Of a DNA stretch of 42,758 nucleotides, positions 19,893-27,905 are shown in pieces. The position numbers and the translations under genes are program-made. The stretch's first letter is position 1. Every line of letters starts with the position of its first letter. Below the pieces are notes generated by a model. It did no database searches. It saw nothing but the letters and a program-made list of their open reading frames with translations, and was not told where the DNA came from. Source of the stretch: Planktomarina sp. (lineage in GTDB: Bacteria; Pseudomonadota; Alphaproteobacteria; Rhodobacterales; Rhodobacteraceae); the NCBI GenBank assembly GCA_020630015.1, contig JAHDCF010000024.1:1-42758 (forward strand). Direction: 5' to 3'.

Positions 19893-20206
19893 TGCGTATA
19901 TTGATTTTCGGTTTTTTGTTGGTTTCTTTGGCGGCGTGTGATGTGGCCAAATCCGTTGCAGACGATGCGGCGCGCAGCCAAGCGCGCAAGGTTGTGAATG
20001 CAACTTTGGCTGAAAAGGCCCCTGGTGTTGATCTGTCACCGGTTACGGATTGTGTGATCAACAATGCCAGCTCAAAAGAAATCCTCAAACTGGCAAGTAT
20101 GGCTGTCACCGGTGTTGACCAAGACACGGCCGATCTAATTTTGGAAATTTCATCACGCCCTGAAACGGTGCGTTGCATCGCCCAAAACGGTCTTCCTGGG
20201 CTTTGA
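19892..20206 (+). CDS. Small lipoprotein between sdhA and sdhB, 104 aa
   Basis: The ATG at 19892 is chosen because the longer frame upstream overlaps the previous gene and because this start gives a proper lipoprotein signal with lipobox LAAC (Cys16). The mature part has cysteines in VTDCVINNAS and SRPETVRCIAQNG, in the same arrangement as the preceding protein. Both probably sit in the periplasm, the present one on a membrane anchor. It ends 13 bases before sdhB. Its role in complex II assembly or stability is unproven; only the location suggests it. Confidence 0.75.
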   Translation: MRILIFGFLLVSLAACDVAKSVADDAARSQARKVVNATLAEKAPGVDLSPVTDCVINNASSKEILKLASMAVTGVDQDTADLILEISSRPETVRCIAQNGLPGL

Positions 20207-20219
20207 TTGGAGAAACTAA

Positions 20220-20999
20220 ATGGTTCAACTAACGCTTCCAAAAAATTCTCGCATCACCACGGGAAAGGTGTGGCCGAAACCAGAAGGGGCCACAAATATC
20301 AGAACCTTTAAGATTTACCGTTGGAATCCGGATGACGGTAAGAACCCTCAGGTTGATACTTATTTTGTCGACATGGATACCTGTGGTCCGATGATTTTGG
20401 ATGCGTTGATCAAGATCAAGAATGAGATCGATCCCACATTGACGTTCCGGCGATCCTGTCGCGAGGGGATTTGTGGATCATGCGCAATGAATATTGATGG
20501 CATCAATACCCTCGCTTGTATTTATGGCATGGATGAGGTGGATGGTGACGTTAGCATTTATCCGCTTCCACATATGCCTGTGGTGAAAGACTTGATCCCA
20601 GATTTGACGCATTTTTATGCACAACATGCCAGCATCATGCCTTGGTTGGAAACCAAAACAAATCGCCCTGCGAAAGAATGGAAGCAATCCATTGAAGATC
20701 GCAAAAAGTTGGATGGTTTGTATGAATGTGTGATGTGCGCCAGCTGTTCAACATCCTGCCCATCTTATTGGTGGAACGGAGACCGGTATCTTGGGCCTGC
20801 GGCATTGTTGCATGCCTACCGGTGGATCATCGACAGCCGGGACGAGGCCACGGGGGAACGGCTGGATCAGTTGGAAGATCCTTTCAAGCTGTACCGGTGT
20901 CATACGATCATGAATTGCACCAAAACATGCCCCAAAGGTTTGAACCCAGCCAAGTCAATTGCTGCGATCAAATCGATGATGGTCGAACGCCAAGTTTGA
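20220..20999 (+). CDS. sdhB: Succinate dehydrogenase iron-sulfur subunit
   Basis: This subunit carries electrons from FAD to the quinone site. The [2Fe-2S] ligands are Cys80, Cys85, Cys88 and Cys100 ([15 protein letters not shown] and LACIYG). The ligands for the [4Fe-4S] and [3Fe-4S] clusters lie in [16 protein letters not shown] and [17 protein letters not shown] near the C-terminus. The length of 259 residues is normal. The start follows TTGGAGAAACTAA. The DUF429 gene follows after seven bases, so it may be part of the same transcript. Confidence 0.98.
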   Translation: MVQLTLPKNSRITTGKVWPKPEGATNIRTFKIYRWNPDDGKNPQVDTYFVDMDTCGPMILDALIKIKNEIDPTLTFRRSCREGICGSCAMNIDGINTLACIYGMDEVDGDVSIYPLPHMPVVKDLIPDLTHFYAQHASIMPWLETKTNRPAKEWKQSIEDRKKLDGLYECVMCASCSTSCPSYWWNGDRYLGPAALLHAYRWIIDSRDEATGERLDQLEDPFKLYRCHTIMNCTKTCPKGLNPAKSIAAIKSMMVERQV

Positions 21000-21006
21000 T
21001 TTCCAG

Positions 21007-21813
21007 ATGCGTGTTCTGGGAATTGATTTCACCAGTGCTCCATCATCCCAAAAGCCAATAACAGCGGCCCATTGCCAGTTCCATGACGGGGTTTTGGTGT
21101 GTGATCATGTGGAAAGGATCACAGATTTTCAGCGTTTTGAACATCTTTTGGGGGAAAGTGGGCCTTGGATTGCGGGACTGGATTTTCCGTTTTCCTTTGC
21201 AAAAGTTTTCTTGACGAAGATGAACTGGCCGCTTGATGTGGCCGAACTTGCCAAGCTTTTGCGTAGAACTTCTAAGTTAGAATATTTGTCCGAGATGAAA
21301 GCATTTCGTGACGCGAATCCAGCCGGTCAAAAACATGTGGCAAGGCAAATTGATCGACTGACGGGCGGCGCCGCGCCGAATAATGTTGTGAACCCGCCAG
21401 TCGGCAGAATGATTTTCGAAGGCCTGCCCCGTTTGGTGCAAAGTGGTGCCAATCTGCCCGGCTTGGTCATAGGTGATCCAAACAGATCAGCCGTTGAAGC
21501 ATATCCGGCCGTTGCTGCAAAACGATTGATCGGCACCACTGCATACAAAGATGGTCCAGCCGCGGACGCTGAAAATCGGCGTAACCTAAGGATACAATTG
21601 CTTAGAACCTTGGCGAAAGAAGACAGGTTTGGATTTCGCGTTTCAGCATCGCAAGACGTGGTGAACGACGCTGCAGGGGATGATTTGGATGCGGTTATTT
21701 GTGCATCTCAGGCCGCATGGGCATTTGTGCACGGTCACACCACACCCCAAGGGCCAAATTTGGACTTTGATTGCGTGGAAGGTTGGATTTCAGATCCTGA
21801 TGCGTTTGCCTGA
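21007..21813 (+). CDS. DUF429 family protein
   Basis: The protein begins MRVLGIDFTSAPSSQKPI, with an Asp in the first strand as in DUF429, a family with a predicted RNase H-like fold. Further family-like blocks are WIAGLDFPFSFAK near residue 57, NPPVGRMIFEGLPRL, and VEAYPAVAAKRLIG near residue 160, and a D-DALDA-type end (GDDLDAVICASQAAWA). No activity has been firmly shown for the family as far as I know. It has no clear ribosome-binding site and lies seven bases after sdhB, so it is probably expressed with the sdh operon. Confidence 0.8.
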   Translation: MRVLGIDFTSAPSSQKPITAAHCQFHDGVLVCDHVERITDFQRFEHLLGESGPWIAGLDFPFSFAKVFLTKMNWPLDVAELAKLLRRTSKLEYLSEMKAFRDANPAGQKHVARQIDRLTGGAAPNNVVNPPVGRMIFEGLPRLVQSGANLPGLVIGDPNRSAVEAYPAVAAKRLIGTTAYKDGPAADAENRRNLRIQLLRTLAKEDRFGFRVSASQDVVNDAAGDDLDAVICASQAAWAFVHGHTTPQGPNLDFDCVEGWISDPDAFA

Positions 21814-21864
21814 TAAAATCTAGCGATTTTTCGGTTTTGAGTTAAACAAAATCAAAAGGGGCAC

Positions 21865-22683
21865 ATGATGGGGCAAAGATTTCAAGATTGGCTTCGAACT
21901 TTGCGCCCGAACGCAATGATTGTCGTTCTGTTCATTCTTGGTGTGCAGTTCATATTGAAGCCGATATTTGAAGGGATTTTTCATGTCACGGTCACTTGGG
22001 AAATCATCTATTCGATCGCAATATTTTTCCTTTGCGGTGTTGGTTTGATCTTTGCCTTGAAATCCAATCGGAATGTGGATGGGGGAACCACCACAACAAT
22101 TTGCGTCTTTGTCGTGATCGGTGTTTCGATTGCGCAATCGCTCAGCCTTGTTCAGGTATTCAATCCCTATGAATCTGAAGAATATATTCCTGAAATGCCG
22201 ATCCAAATTACCTTCGACGGAACAACCGCCCGTCTTCAGGGCGACATCGGCATAGATGTGTTTACAGCGGTCGAGATGCATTTGGTTTCAGGGCATCAAA
22301 TTAACGAATTTCATTTGAACAGCGAAGGCGGAAGCGTTCATGCCGCCCGCGGTTTGGCACGACTGGTGAAAGATTATGGGATTAATACGATTGTTGAGGA
22401 ACGGTGTTTCTCGTCTTGTACCTTGGTGTTTGTTGCATCACCTAACCGGCGTCTGGGCTCAAATGGACGTTTGGGTTTCCACAGCTATGCCTCAATTGGA
22501 AATGCCGATGCAGGCCAAGTCACTTTAACCAATTTGGCGCAAGAACAATCAAAAGATATCGATTACCTTATTAGTCAGGGCGTGTCTGTCGAATTTGCGA
22601 GGTCTGTTTTTACCTATGACAACAACGATCTGTGGATACCAAAACGCCAGACACTGAAAGACGCCGGGGTTATTTCAGATTGA
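21865..22683 (+). CDS. ClpP/crotonase-like membrane serine protease candidate, 272 aa
   Basis: Three hydrophobic segments near residues 17-36, 46-66 and 77-97 are followed by a soluble domain of about 160 residues. That domain has a ClpP-like fold pattern: FHLNSEGGSVHAARGLARLV (residues 149-168, the oxyanion strand with GGS), then ERCFSSCTLVFVAS (residues 179-192), where Ser183 or Ser184 would be the nucleophile, and LGFHSY with His206. This matches the COG3904-type predicted periplasmic proteins. The substrate is unknown. Two adjacent ATGs are possible (21865 and 21868), after AAGGGGCAC. It converges on deoD with adjacent stops. Confidence 0.75.
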   Translation: MMGQRFQDWLRTLRPNAMIVVLFILGVQFILKPIFEGIFHVTVTWEIIYSIAIFFLCGVGLIFALKSNRNVDGGTTTTICVFVVIGVSIAQSLSLVQVFNPYESEEYIPEMPIQITFDGTTARLQGDIGIDVFTAVEMHLVSGHQINEFHLNSEGGSVHAARGLARLVKDYGINTIVEERCFSSCTLVFVASPNRRLGSNGRLGFHSYASIGNADAGQVTLTNLAQEQSKDIDYLISQGVSVEFARSVFTYDNNDLWIPKRQTLKDAGVISD

Positions 22684-23388
22684 TTATGCAAAAGCCGCTT
22701 TGAGGGCGATTTCAACCATGTCACCGAAGCTGCGTTCGCGATCTTCTGATGGCAGGGCCTCGTGCGTGAGCAGATGATCTGAAATAGTCACAACCGAAAG
22801 TGCACGTCGGTCATATCTTGCCGCTAAATTATACAGTTCAGCCGTTTCCATTTCGACTGCCAAAATACCATGGCGTGTCATTTGTTCGTTTAAGTCGGGG
22901 CGTTCATCATAAAACACATCTGCCGAATAAATCCCACCAACGTGGGTTTTGGTCCCCATGTCCGTTGCGGCATCCACCGCTGCACGAAGCAGGCCATAAT
23001 CTGCACAAGGTGCAAAATTGATTTCTTTGAACATACCAAGTGACGGGGTTGAAAGCGAAGACGCAGTCATGGCAACAACAACATCGCGCAACGCAACTTT
23101 GTTTGACATGCCACCCGCACTGCCAATTCGGATCAAGGTTTTTGCGTCAAAATCTTTTATCAGCTCGTTCACATAAATTGACAAAGATGGCATTCCCATG
23201 CCTGAACCATGAATGGTCACCGGATTGCCGTTCCAAGTTCCTGTGAACCCCAGCATTCCGCGGGTTTCATTAACGAGACGCACATCTTGCAAAAAGGTTT
23301 CTGCCGCCCATTTTGCGCGAAGTGGATCACCCGGCAATAAAACTGTTTCTGCAATGTCGCCTGGCTTGGCACCAATATGGATTGTCAT
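22684..23388 (-). CDS. deoD: Purine-nucleoside phosphorylase, DeoD type
   Basis: It cleaves purine nucleosides with phosphate in nucleoside salvage. The start ATG at 23386-23388 ([22 protein letters not shown]) follows AGGTGAAGTC; the longer frame upstream overlaps the GNAT gene. Visible motifs are the phosphate-binding [39 protein letters not shown], and [15 protein letters not shown] with the residues that hold the ribose. The length of 234 residues is that of the hexameric NP-I type. It lies five bases after the GNAT gene, in a trpA-GNAT-deoD series. Confidence 0.95.
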   Translation of the reverse strand: MTIHIGAKPGDIAETVLLPGDPLRAKWAAETFLQDVRLVNETRGMLGFTGTWNGNPVTIHGSGMGMPSLSIYVNELIKDFDAKTLIRIGSAGGMSNKVALRDVVVAMTASSLSTPSLGMFKEINFAPCADYGLLRAAVDAATDMGTKTHVGGIYSADVFYDERPDLNEQMTRHGILAVEMETAELYNLAARYDRRALSVVTISDHLLTHEALPSEDRERSFGDMVEIALKAAFA

Positions 23389-23392
23389 GACT

Positions 23393-23833
23393 TCACCTAT
23401 TGTAACGAATGAACGGGGATAGCTGGCCAATACGATCATATAAGTGTCGGGCCTGCAGATTGAAATCTTGGGTAAGCCAGTAAACAGACGGGGTACCGTT
23501 TTTGTCGGCAGCGGCATAAACAGCTTCGATTAACGCGCGCCCAACACCCTTTCCCCTGATGGATGGGTCTGCATATAAATCTTGCAGATAAACAACATCT
23601 TCTGCTTTCCAATTGTGTGGGTGATAAATGTAATGCACCAAGCCACACAATTGGCCATCAATTTCAGACACAAAGCAGTTTTGCGATTTGTGTTTTGGAT
23701 CCAAGTTTCTTGCGAAGGTTAGATCATAAATGGCATCTTCCACTGAAGTTTCATAAAACGCCAAGTAATCATACCAAAGTTTCGCCCATTGGGGTTTATC
23801 TGCCTCCAACAATGGGCGAACCAGCAGGCTCAT
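23393..23833 (-). CDS. GNAT family acetyltransferase
   Basis: This is a 146-residue protein with a GNAT fold. The acetyl-CoA-binding motif A is visible as [20 protein letters not shown] (residues about 80-99; R-G-x-G-x-G/A), followed by the helix [10 protein letters not shown] and motif B ([21 protein letters not shown]). The substrate is unknown. Its ATG overlaps the trpA stop as ATGA (23830-23833), and deoD starts five bases after its own stop, so the three genes are probably one transcript. Confidence 0.9.
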   Translation of the reverse strand: MSLLVRPLLEADKPQWAKLWYDYLAFYETSVEDAIYDLTFARNLDPKHKSQNCFVSEIDGQLCGLVHYIYHPHNWKAEDVVYLQDLYADPSIRGKGVGRALIEAVYAAADKNGTPSVYWLTQDFNLQARHLYDRIGQLSPFIRYNR

Positions 23834-24621
23834 GCTGAATGCGCCCCATCCGCAAGCGATTTCACAAAAGACAAAACGTCAGATGCTGATTTTCCATTGG
23901 CCAGTTCACTTACAATTGCGGACCCGACAACAGCCCCATCGGCAATCTGCGCGATCCCTTGGGCCATTTCAGGTGTCCGTATTCCAAAGCCAACAATCAC
24001 CGGAAGATCAGTTGCAGATTTGATGCGCTTCACTTCTGGGGCAACATCTTGGGCCTCTGGTGCAGCGGCCCCCGTGATCCCGGTGATGGACACATAGTAA
24101 ACAAAGCCAGAGGTATTCTGCAAAACTTTGGGCAAACGTTGATCATCGGTTGTTGGCGTTGCAAGACGGATAAAGTTCAAGCCTGCTTTTTGGGCGGGAA
24201 GGCACAATTCGCTGTCCTCTTCCGGTGGCAAATCAACCACGATCAACCCATCGATACCGGCGTCTTTGGCATCTTCCAAAAAGCGATCAACACCGCGCGA
24301 ATAAATCGGGTTATAATACCCCATTAAAACGATCGGAGTTTTTGAATCCGTGGTGCGGAAATCGCGCGCCAATTGAAGGGTTTTTTCAAGTGTCATACCC
24401 CCTTCAAGGGCGCGTTGACCGGCCAGTTGGATGGTTGGGCCATCGGCCATTGGATCGGTAAATGGCAACCCAAGTTCAATGATGTCGACCCCTGCTTCCG
24501 GTAAACCCTTCACCACCTCGAGGGATGTGTCATAATCGGGATCACCCGCCATAACATAGGCCACAAAGGCCTTTTTTCCAGCTGCGTTCAGTTCGGCAAA
24601 TTTGTCGTCAATTCTTGTCAT
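23830..24621 (-). CDS. trpA: Tryptophan synthase alpha subunit
   Basis: It cleaves indole-3-glycerol phosphate to indole in the last step of tryptophan synthesis. The ATG at 24619-24621 follows GAGGGATCG; the open frame upstream is antisense to ychF and is not believed. Visible motifs are [13 protein letters not shown], the catalytic Glu in [17 protein letters not shown] with the second catalytic Asp, [29 protein letters not shown] and [11 protein letters not shown]. The length of 263 residues is normal. No trpB is adjacent, so trpA is separated from the other trp genes here. It is divergent from ychF with a 129-base gap. Confidence 0.96.
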   Translation of the reverse strand: MTRIDDKFAELNAAGKKAFVAYVMAGDPDYDTSLEVVKGLPEAGVDIIELGLPFTDPMADGPTIQLAGQRALEGGMTLEKTLQLARDFRTTDSKTPIVLMGYYNPIYSRGVDRFLEDAKDAGIDGLIVVDLPPEEDSELCLPAQKAGLNFIRLATPTTDDQRLPKVLQNTSGFVYYVSITGITGAAAPEAQDVAPEVKRIKSATDLPVIVGFGIRTPEMAQGIAQIADGAVVGSAIVSELANGKSASDVLSFVKSLADGAHSA

Positions 24622-24750
24622 CGATCCCTCATCCCACTTGGACGTGGCAATGGTATGCAAGGTTTGAAGGGCAGGGGCAAGATCAATGCAAGCACCTTGC
24701 CACCATTCCTCGCGCTGGGTAAGAGCGGGCAACGCAAAAGGAGGCGCGAG

Positions 24751-25848
24751 ATGGGTTTCAAAATGGGTATTGTTGGATTGCCAAATGTGGGTAAATCCAC
24801 CCTTTTTAATGCGCTGACAAAAACGGCCGCTGCGCAGGCGGCAAATTTTCCGTTTTGTACAATTGAACCAAACGTGGGCGAAGTGAATGTTCCGGACAGC
24901 CGCTTGGACAAGTTGGCAGAGATCTGTAGCTCGCAAAATGTCATTCCGGCACGTATGACCTTTGTGGATATTGCCGGTCTTGTGAAAGGCGCATCCCAGG
25001 GTGAGGGGCTGGGAAACCAGTTTCTTGCCAATATTCGTGAAACAGACGCAATCGCCCATGTCCTGCGATGCTTCGAAGATGGGGACGTCACCCATGTTGA
25101 AGATCGGGTGAACCCTGTTGAGGATGCAGAGGTAATTGAAACCGAACTGATGCTTGCGGATATGGAATCGATCGAAAAACGATTGCAAGGTCTGGTTCGC
25201 AAGGTCCGAGGCGGGGACAAAGATGCCTTGGATCAAGAGCGCCTGCTGAAATTGGCACAAGCGGCATTGGAAGATGGCAAACCCGCCCGAACTGTTTCCA
25301 TTGATGAAGAAGACGCCAAAACATGGGCACAGTTGCAATTGATTACGACGAAACCAGTTTTGTACGTCTGCAACGTGGGTGAAGATGAAGCGGCAGATGG
25401 CAATACCCATTCACAAGCTGTTGCCGATATGGCCGCCACGCAGGGGATGGGGCATGTCATTATTTCCGCAAAAATCGAAGAAGAAATCAGCCAACTTGAA
25501 GACGAAGAAGCCGAAATGTTTTTGTCTGAATTGGGTCTGGAAGAAGCTGGTTTGGACCGGTTGATTAGGGCGGGTTACGCCCTTTTGGGATTGCAAACCT
25601 ATTTCACAGCAGGGCCCAAAGAAGCACGCGCATGGACAATTCGGGAAGGCATGCAGGCACCACAAGCAGCTGGAGTCATACATGGTGATTTTGAGCGCGG
25701 GTTTATTCGTGCAGAAACGATCGCCTATGATGATTATATCGAATTGGGCGGAGAGGGACCGGCAAAAGAAGCTGGTAAAATGCGTGCTGAAGGCAAATCT
25801 TATGTTGTGCGTGATGGTGATGTAATGCACTTTCTGTTTAATACCTAA
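24751..25848 (+). CDS. ychF: Redox-regulated ATPase YchF (Obg-family, OLA1-like)
   Basis: This is a ribosome-associated P-loop ATPase. The start is the ATG at 24751 directly behind AAAGGAGGCGCGAG, a strong ribosome-binding site; the longer frame upstream is ignored. Visible features are the P-loop GLPNVGKST (residues 9-17), [19 protein letters not shown] (switch II), the NxxE-type G4 motif (CNVGEDE) that gives YchF its preference for ATP, and the C-terminal TGS domain ([17 protein letters not shown] through [10 protein letters not shown]). The length of 365 residues is normal. Confidence 0.97.
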   Translation: MGFKMGIVGLPNVGKSTLFNALTKTAAAQAANFPFCTIEPNVGEVNVPDSRLDKLAEICSSQNVIPARMTFVDIAGLVKGASQGEGLGNQFLANIRETDAIAHVLRCFEDGDVTHVEDRVNPVEDAEVIETELMLADMESIEKRLQGLVRKVRGGDKDALDQERLLKLAQAALEDGKPARTVSIDEEDAKTWAQLQLITTKPVLYVCNVGEDEAADGNTHSQAVADMAATQGMGHVIISAKIEEEISQLEDEEAEMFLSELGLEEAGLDRLIRAGYALLGLQTYFTAGPKEARAWTIREGMQAPQAAGVIHGDFERGFIRAETIAYDDYIELGGEGPAKEAGKMRAEGKSYVVRDGDVMHFLFNT

Positions 25849-25865
25849 CATAGATTGGACAGATT

Positions 25866-26228
25866 ATGCGTTTTGGATTGATTGCCGTTGGAGTGGTATT
25901 GGGTTTGGCAGCGTGCGAACCAACACCTTCGATGCCCGAAGATGTGTCCAAATATTCGTACAAATCTTCAGATGGCGAAATGGTGATCACCTATGGCTGT
26001 GTTAACGGCGCGACTGCGGCGGAAACAAAAACACGGTCTGCAAAAGCGCATCAATATTTTGATCAAAGGCATCAAGCATCGGTGCGTGCTACAGTTGCGA
26101 AAGTAACCTCCACCCCGGGGTTAAGCGCGGCACAATTGGATGCATTCATTGAAAAACAGGTTGAAGGGAATATGAAATCAACCTTCGATCGGTTCCAATG
26201 CGCGCCAATAGACCTGCGAGATGTCTAA
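25866..26228 (+). CDS. Small lipoprotein, 120 aa
   Basis: The signal ends in the lipobox LAAC (Cys17), so the mature protein of about 100 residues is probably membrane-anchored in the periplasm. It contains cysteines in ITYGCVNGAT and FDRFQCAPIDL, a two-Cys arrangement like those of the other small exported proteins in this window, but there is no clear sequence identity to them. The family is unknown. It lies 17 bases after ychF and is probably co-transcribed with it. Confidence 0.75.
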   Translation: MRFGLIAVGVVLGLAACEPTPSMPEDVSKYSYKSSDGEMVITYGCVNGATAAETKTRSAKAHQYFDQRHQASVRATVAKVTSTPGLSAAQLDAFIEKQVEGNMKSTFDRFQCAPIDLRDV

Positions 26229-26251
26229 ATCAATCATTAGTGCTTTGAAAA

Positions 26252-26300
26252 TTGGCAAGGTTTGTGATCCATCCTATCTGTAAAGAACAGCCAGATAGGA
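26252..26300 (+). promoter_or_regulatory. Promoter with overlapping inverted repeat upstream of the GST gene
   Basis: A candidate sigma70 promoter has TTGGCA at 26252-26257, a 17-base spacer and TATCTG at 26275-26280. The perfect inverted repeat TCCTATCTG (26272-26280) and CAGATAGGA (26292-26300) overlaps the -10 element; the right arm carries the AGGA of the ribosome-binding site of the gene at 26308. The repeat could be an operator that blocks RNA polymerase, or an RNA hairpin that hides the ribosome-binding site. Confidence 0.45.
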
Positions 26301-26307
26301 CGGAAAC

Positions 26308-27147
26308 ATGAGCGATACATATACCCCCCCGAAAGTATGGACTTGGGATGCAAATAATGGGGGTGAATTTGCCAGTATAAATCGCCCAATCGCTGGGCCA
26401 ACGCACGACAAGGAACTTCCGATTGGTGATCATCCCTTTCAGCTTTATTCCTTGGCAACGCCCAACGGTGTCAAAGTAACCGTTCTTTTTGAAGAGTTGT
26501 TAGAGGCAGGTGTATCAGAGGCAGAATATGATGCATGGTTGATCCGGATTACCGAAGGGGATCAATTTGGATCGGGCTTTGTGGATGTGAATCCCAATTC
26601 CAAAATTCCAGCGTTGATGGATCGATCTGGCGATACCCCAGTACGCGTTTTTGAAAGTGGTTCAATCCTCCTCCATTTGGCAGAAAAGTTTGGGAAATTT
26701 ATACCACAGTCTCAGTCTGGAAGGGCCGAAGCCTTAAATTGGCTTTTCTGGCAAATGGGCAGTGCACCGTATTTGGGTGGTGGATTTGGTCATTTTTACG
26801 CCTACGCCCCAGAAAAATTTCAGTATCCAATTGATCGCTTCACGATGGAGGCCAAACGCCAGTTGGATGTTTTAAACCGCCATCTTTCGGAAAATGAATG
26901 GATGGCGGGGGGTGAATACGGCATCGCAGATATCGCGATTTGGAGTTGGTATGGCCAATTGGTTTTGGGTCGCCTTTATAACGCCGCTGAATTTTTGGAT
27001 GTTGAATCTTACACCCATGTCATGCGCTGGGCCAAAGCCATTGATGCACGCCCAGCCGTTCAACGTGGTCGACGTGTGAACCGTGTGTTTGGGGAAGAAG
27101 AACTTCAAATGGCCGAACGTCACTCAGCAAATGATTTTGATGCGTAA
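26308..27147 (+). CDS. yghU: Glutathione S-transferase, YghU type
   Basis: The protein begins with the long N-terminal extension typical of YghU/YfcG-like nu-class GSTs (TYTPPKVWTWDANNGGEFASINRP, THDKELPIGDHPFQLYSLATPNG), followed by the thioredoxin-like domain with NPNSKIPALMDRSGDTPVRVFESGSILLHLAEKFG and the helical C-domain with NWLFWQMGSAPYLGGGFGHF and MAGGEYGIADIAIWSWYG. Members have GSH-dependent disulfide reductase activity. The length of 279 residues is close to E. coli YghU (288). It has its own promoter candidate and an inverted repeat over its start region; it converges on the cupin gene. Confidence 0.9.
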   Translation: MSDTYTPPKVWTWDANNGGEFASINRPIAGPTHDKELPIGDHPFQLYSLATPNGVKVTVLFEELLEAGVSEAEYDAWLIRITEGDQFGSGFVDVNPNSKIPALMDRSGDTPVRVFESGSILLHLAEKFGKFIPQSQSGRAEALNWLFWQMGSAPYLGGGFGHFYAYAPEKFQYPIDRFTMEAKRQLDVLNRHLSENEWMAGGEYGIADIAIWSWYGQLVLGRLYNAAEFLDVESYTHVMRWAKAIDARPAVQRGRRVNRVFGEEELQMAERHSANDFDA

Positions 27148-27152
27148 AAGCC

Positions 27153-27752
27153 CTAATGGGCCGAATTGACAGGCCGCTGCGTTAACACTGGTGGCGTGTC
27201 GAGGTGATTTCGCCAAGTTACATAGGCCATAACCGGCGTGTCAAAAGTTTGCATTGCATGCGGTTGGTTAGAAGCGTGAAATGACGTGTCACCAACCGCA
27301 AGCGTTTTGGCTGTTTCGCCTTCTTTGTAGAATTCAGCTTGCCCTGCCAAAACCACATACATTTCTTCTGCAGGATGATGATGCCACGGATACAATAGGT
27401 TTGGAGGCATCGTCACAACATATCCAGACATTTGGTCGCTCATCCAAAATCCGCCGCCACCGATGGCGCAATAACAGCCAAATCTGTTCATAAAGTCGTC
27501 GCCGATGTTCGTGCCGGCATATGTTTCGCGCCATTGGGCCAAATGTGCTGCGCCAAAGAACGCTTGCGCCAAAGGATGCGTCGCATTTTGAAATGTAGCA
27601 TCACCCGTCATCAAATCCGTGCATGCGCGCCGCTTGGGAACGACGGGTGTCGTTGAGATATCATCGGGGAAGCTCACGAAATCACGCAAACTTGGATGCT
27701 GTTCATGCAAAGACTGCAATTGAGTTTCTAAAATCGAAAGCGCGCTAGACAT
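27153..27752 (-). CDS. Cupin protein of the DMSP-lyase type
   Basis: The start at 27750-27752 gives MSSALSILETQLQSLHEQHPSLRDF, which fits the family; longer forms start at 27806 or 27845 and cannot be excluded, as no strong ribosome-binding site marks any of them. The metal site is visible as YPWHHHPAEEMYVVLAGQAEF, with His124, His126, Glu130 and Tyr132, and a second His in ASNQPHAMQT. This His-x-His-x3-Glu-x-Tyr pattern is that of the DddL/DddQ DMSP lyases, which cleave dimethylsulfoniopropionate to DMS and acrylate and are common in marine Roseobacter relatives. Another cupin activity remains possible. It lies downstream of the terminator at 27851-27884 and converges on the GST gene. Confidence 0.65.
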   Translation of the reverse strand: MSSALSILETQLQSLHEQHPSLRDFVSFPDDISTTPVVPKRRACTDLMTGDATFQNATHPLAQAFFGAAHLAQWRETYAGTNIGDDFMNRFGCYCAIGGGGFWMSDQMSGYVVTMPPNLLYPWHHHPAEEMYVVLAGQAEFYKEGETAKTLAVGDTSFHASNQPHAMQTFDTPVMAYVTWRNHLDTPPVLTQRPVNSAH

Positions 27753-27850
27753 CACATAATTGGGCACAAGAATGCTTTTTTTGTCAACAAATTCCGCGGA
27801 GCCCATGGTATCGGCAAGAAAGAAGGGCAGGGGGAAAGACCCCAAAACAA

Positions 27851-27884
27851 AAAACGCGGCGGATGTTGGGCCGCCGCGTTTTCT
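27851..27884 (-). terminator. Bidirectional intrinsic terminator after the RTX/Hint gene
   Basis: Perfect ten-pair stem AACGCGGCGG (27853-27862) and CCGCCGCGTT (27871-27880) with an eight-base loop. On the minus strand the stem is followed by TTTTTTG and terminates the RTX gene; on the plus strand it is followed by TTCTTT. Confidence 0.85.
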
Positions 27885-27905
27885 TTACTCATTAACTTGG
27901 TGCAA

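Noticed and set aside
21813-21850. Possible terminator AAAATC-TAGC-GATTTT after the DUF429 gene
   Set aside because: The stem is short and AT-only in most pairs, with a broken T-tract.
24622-25410. N-terminal extension of trpA of 263 residues
   Set aside because: The extension is antisense to ychF and the proper trpA start at 24621 has a ribosome-binding site.
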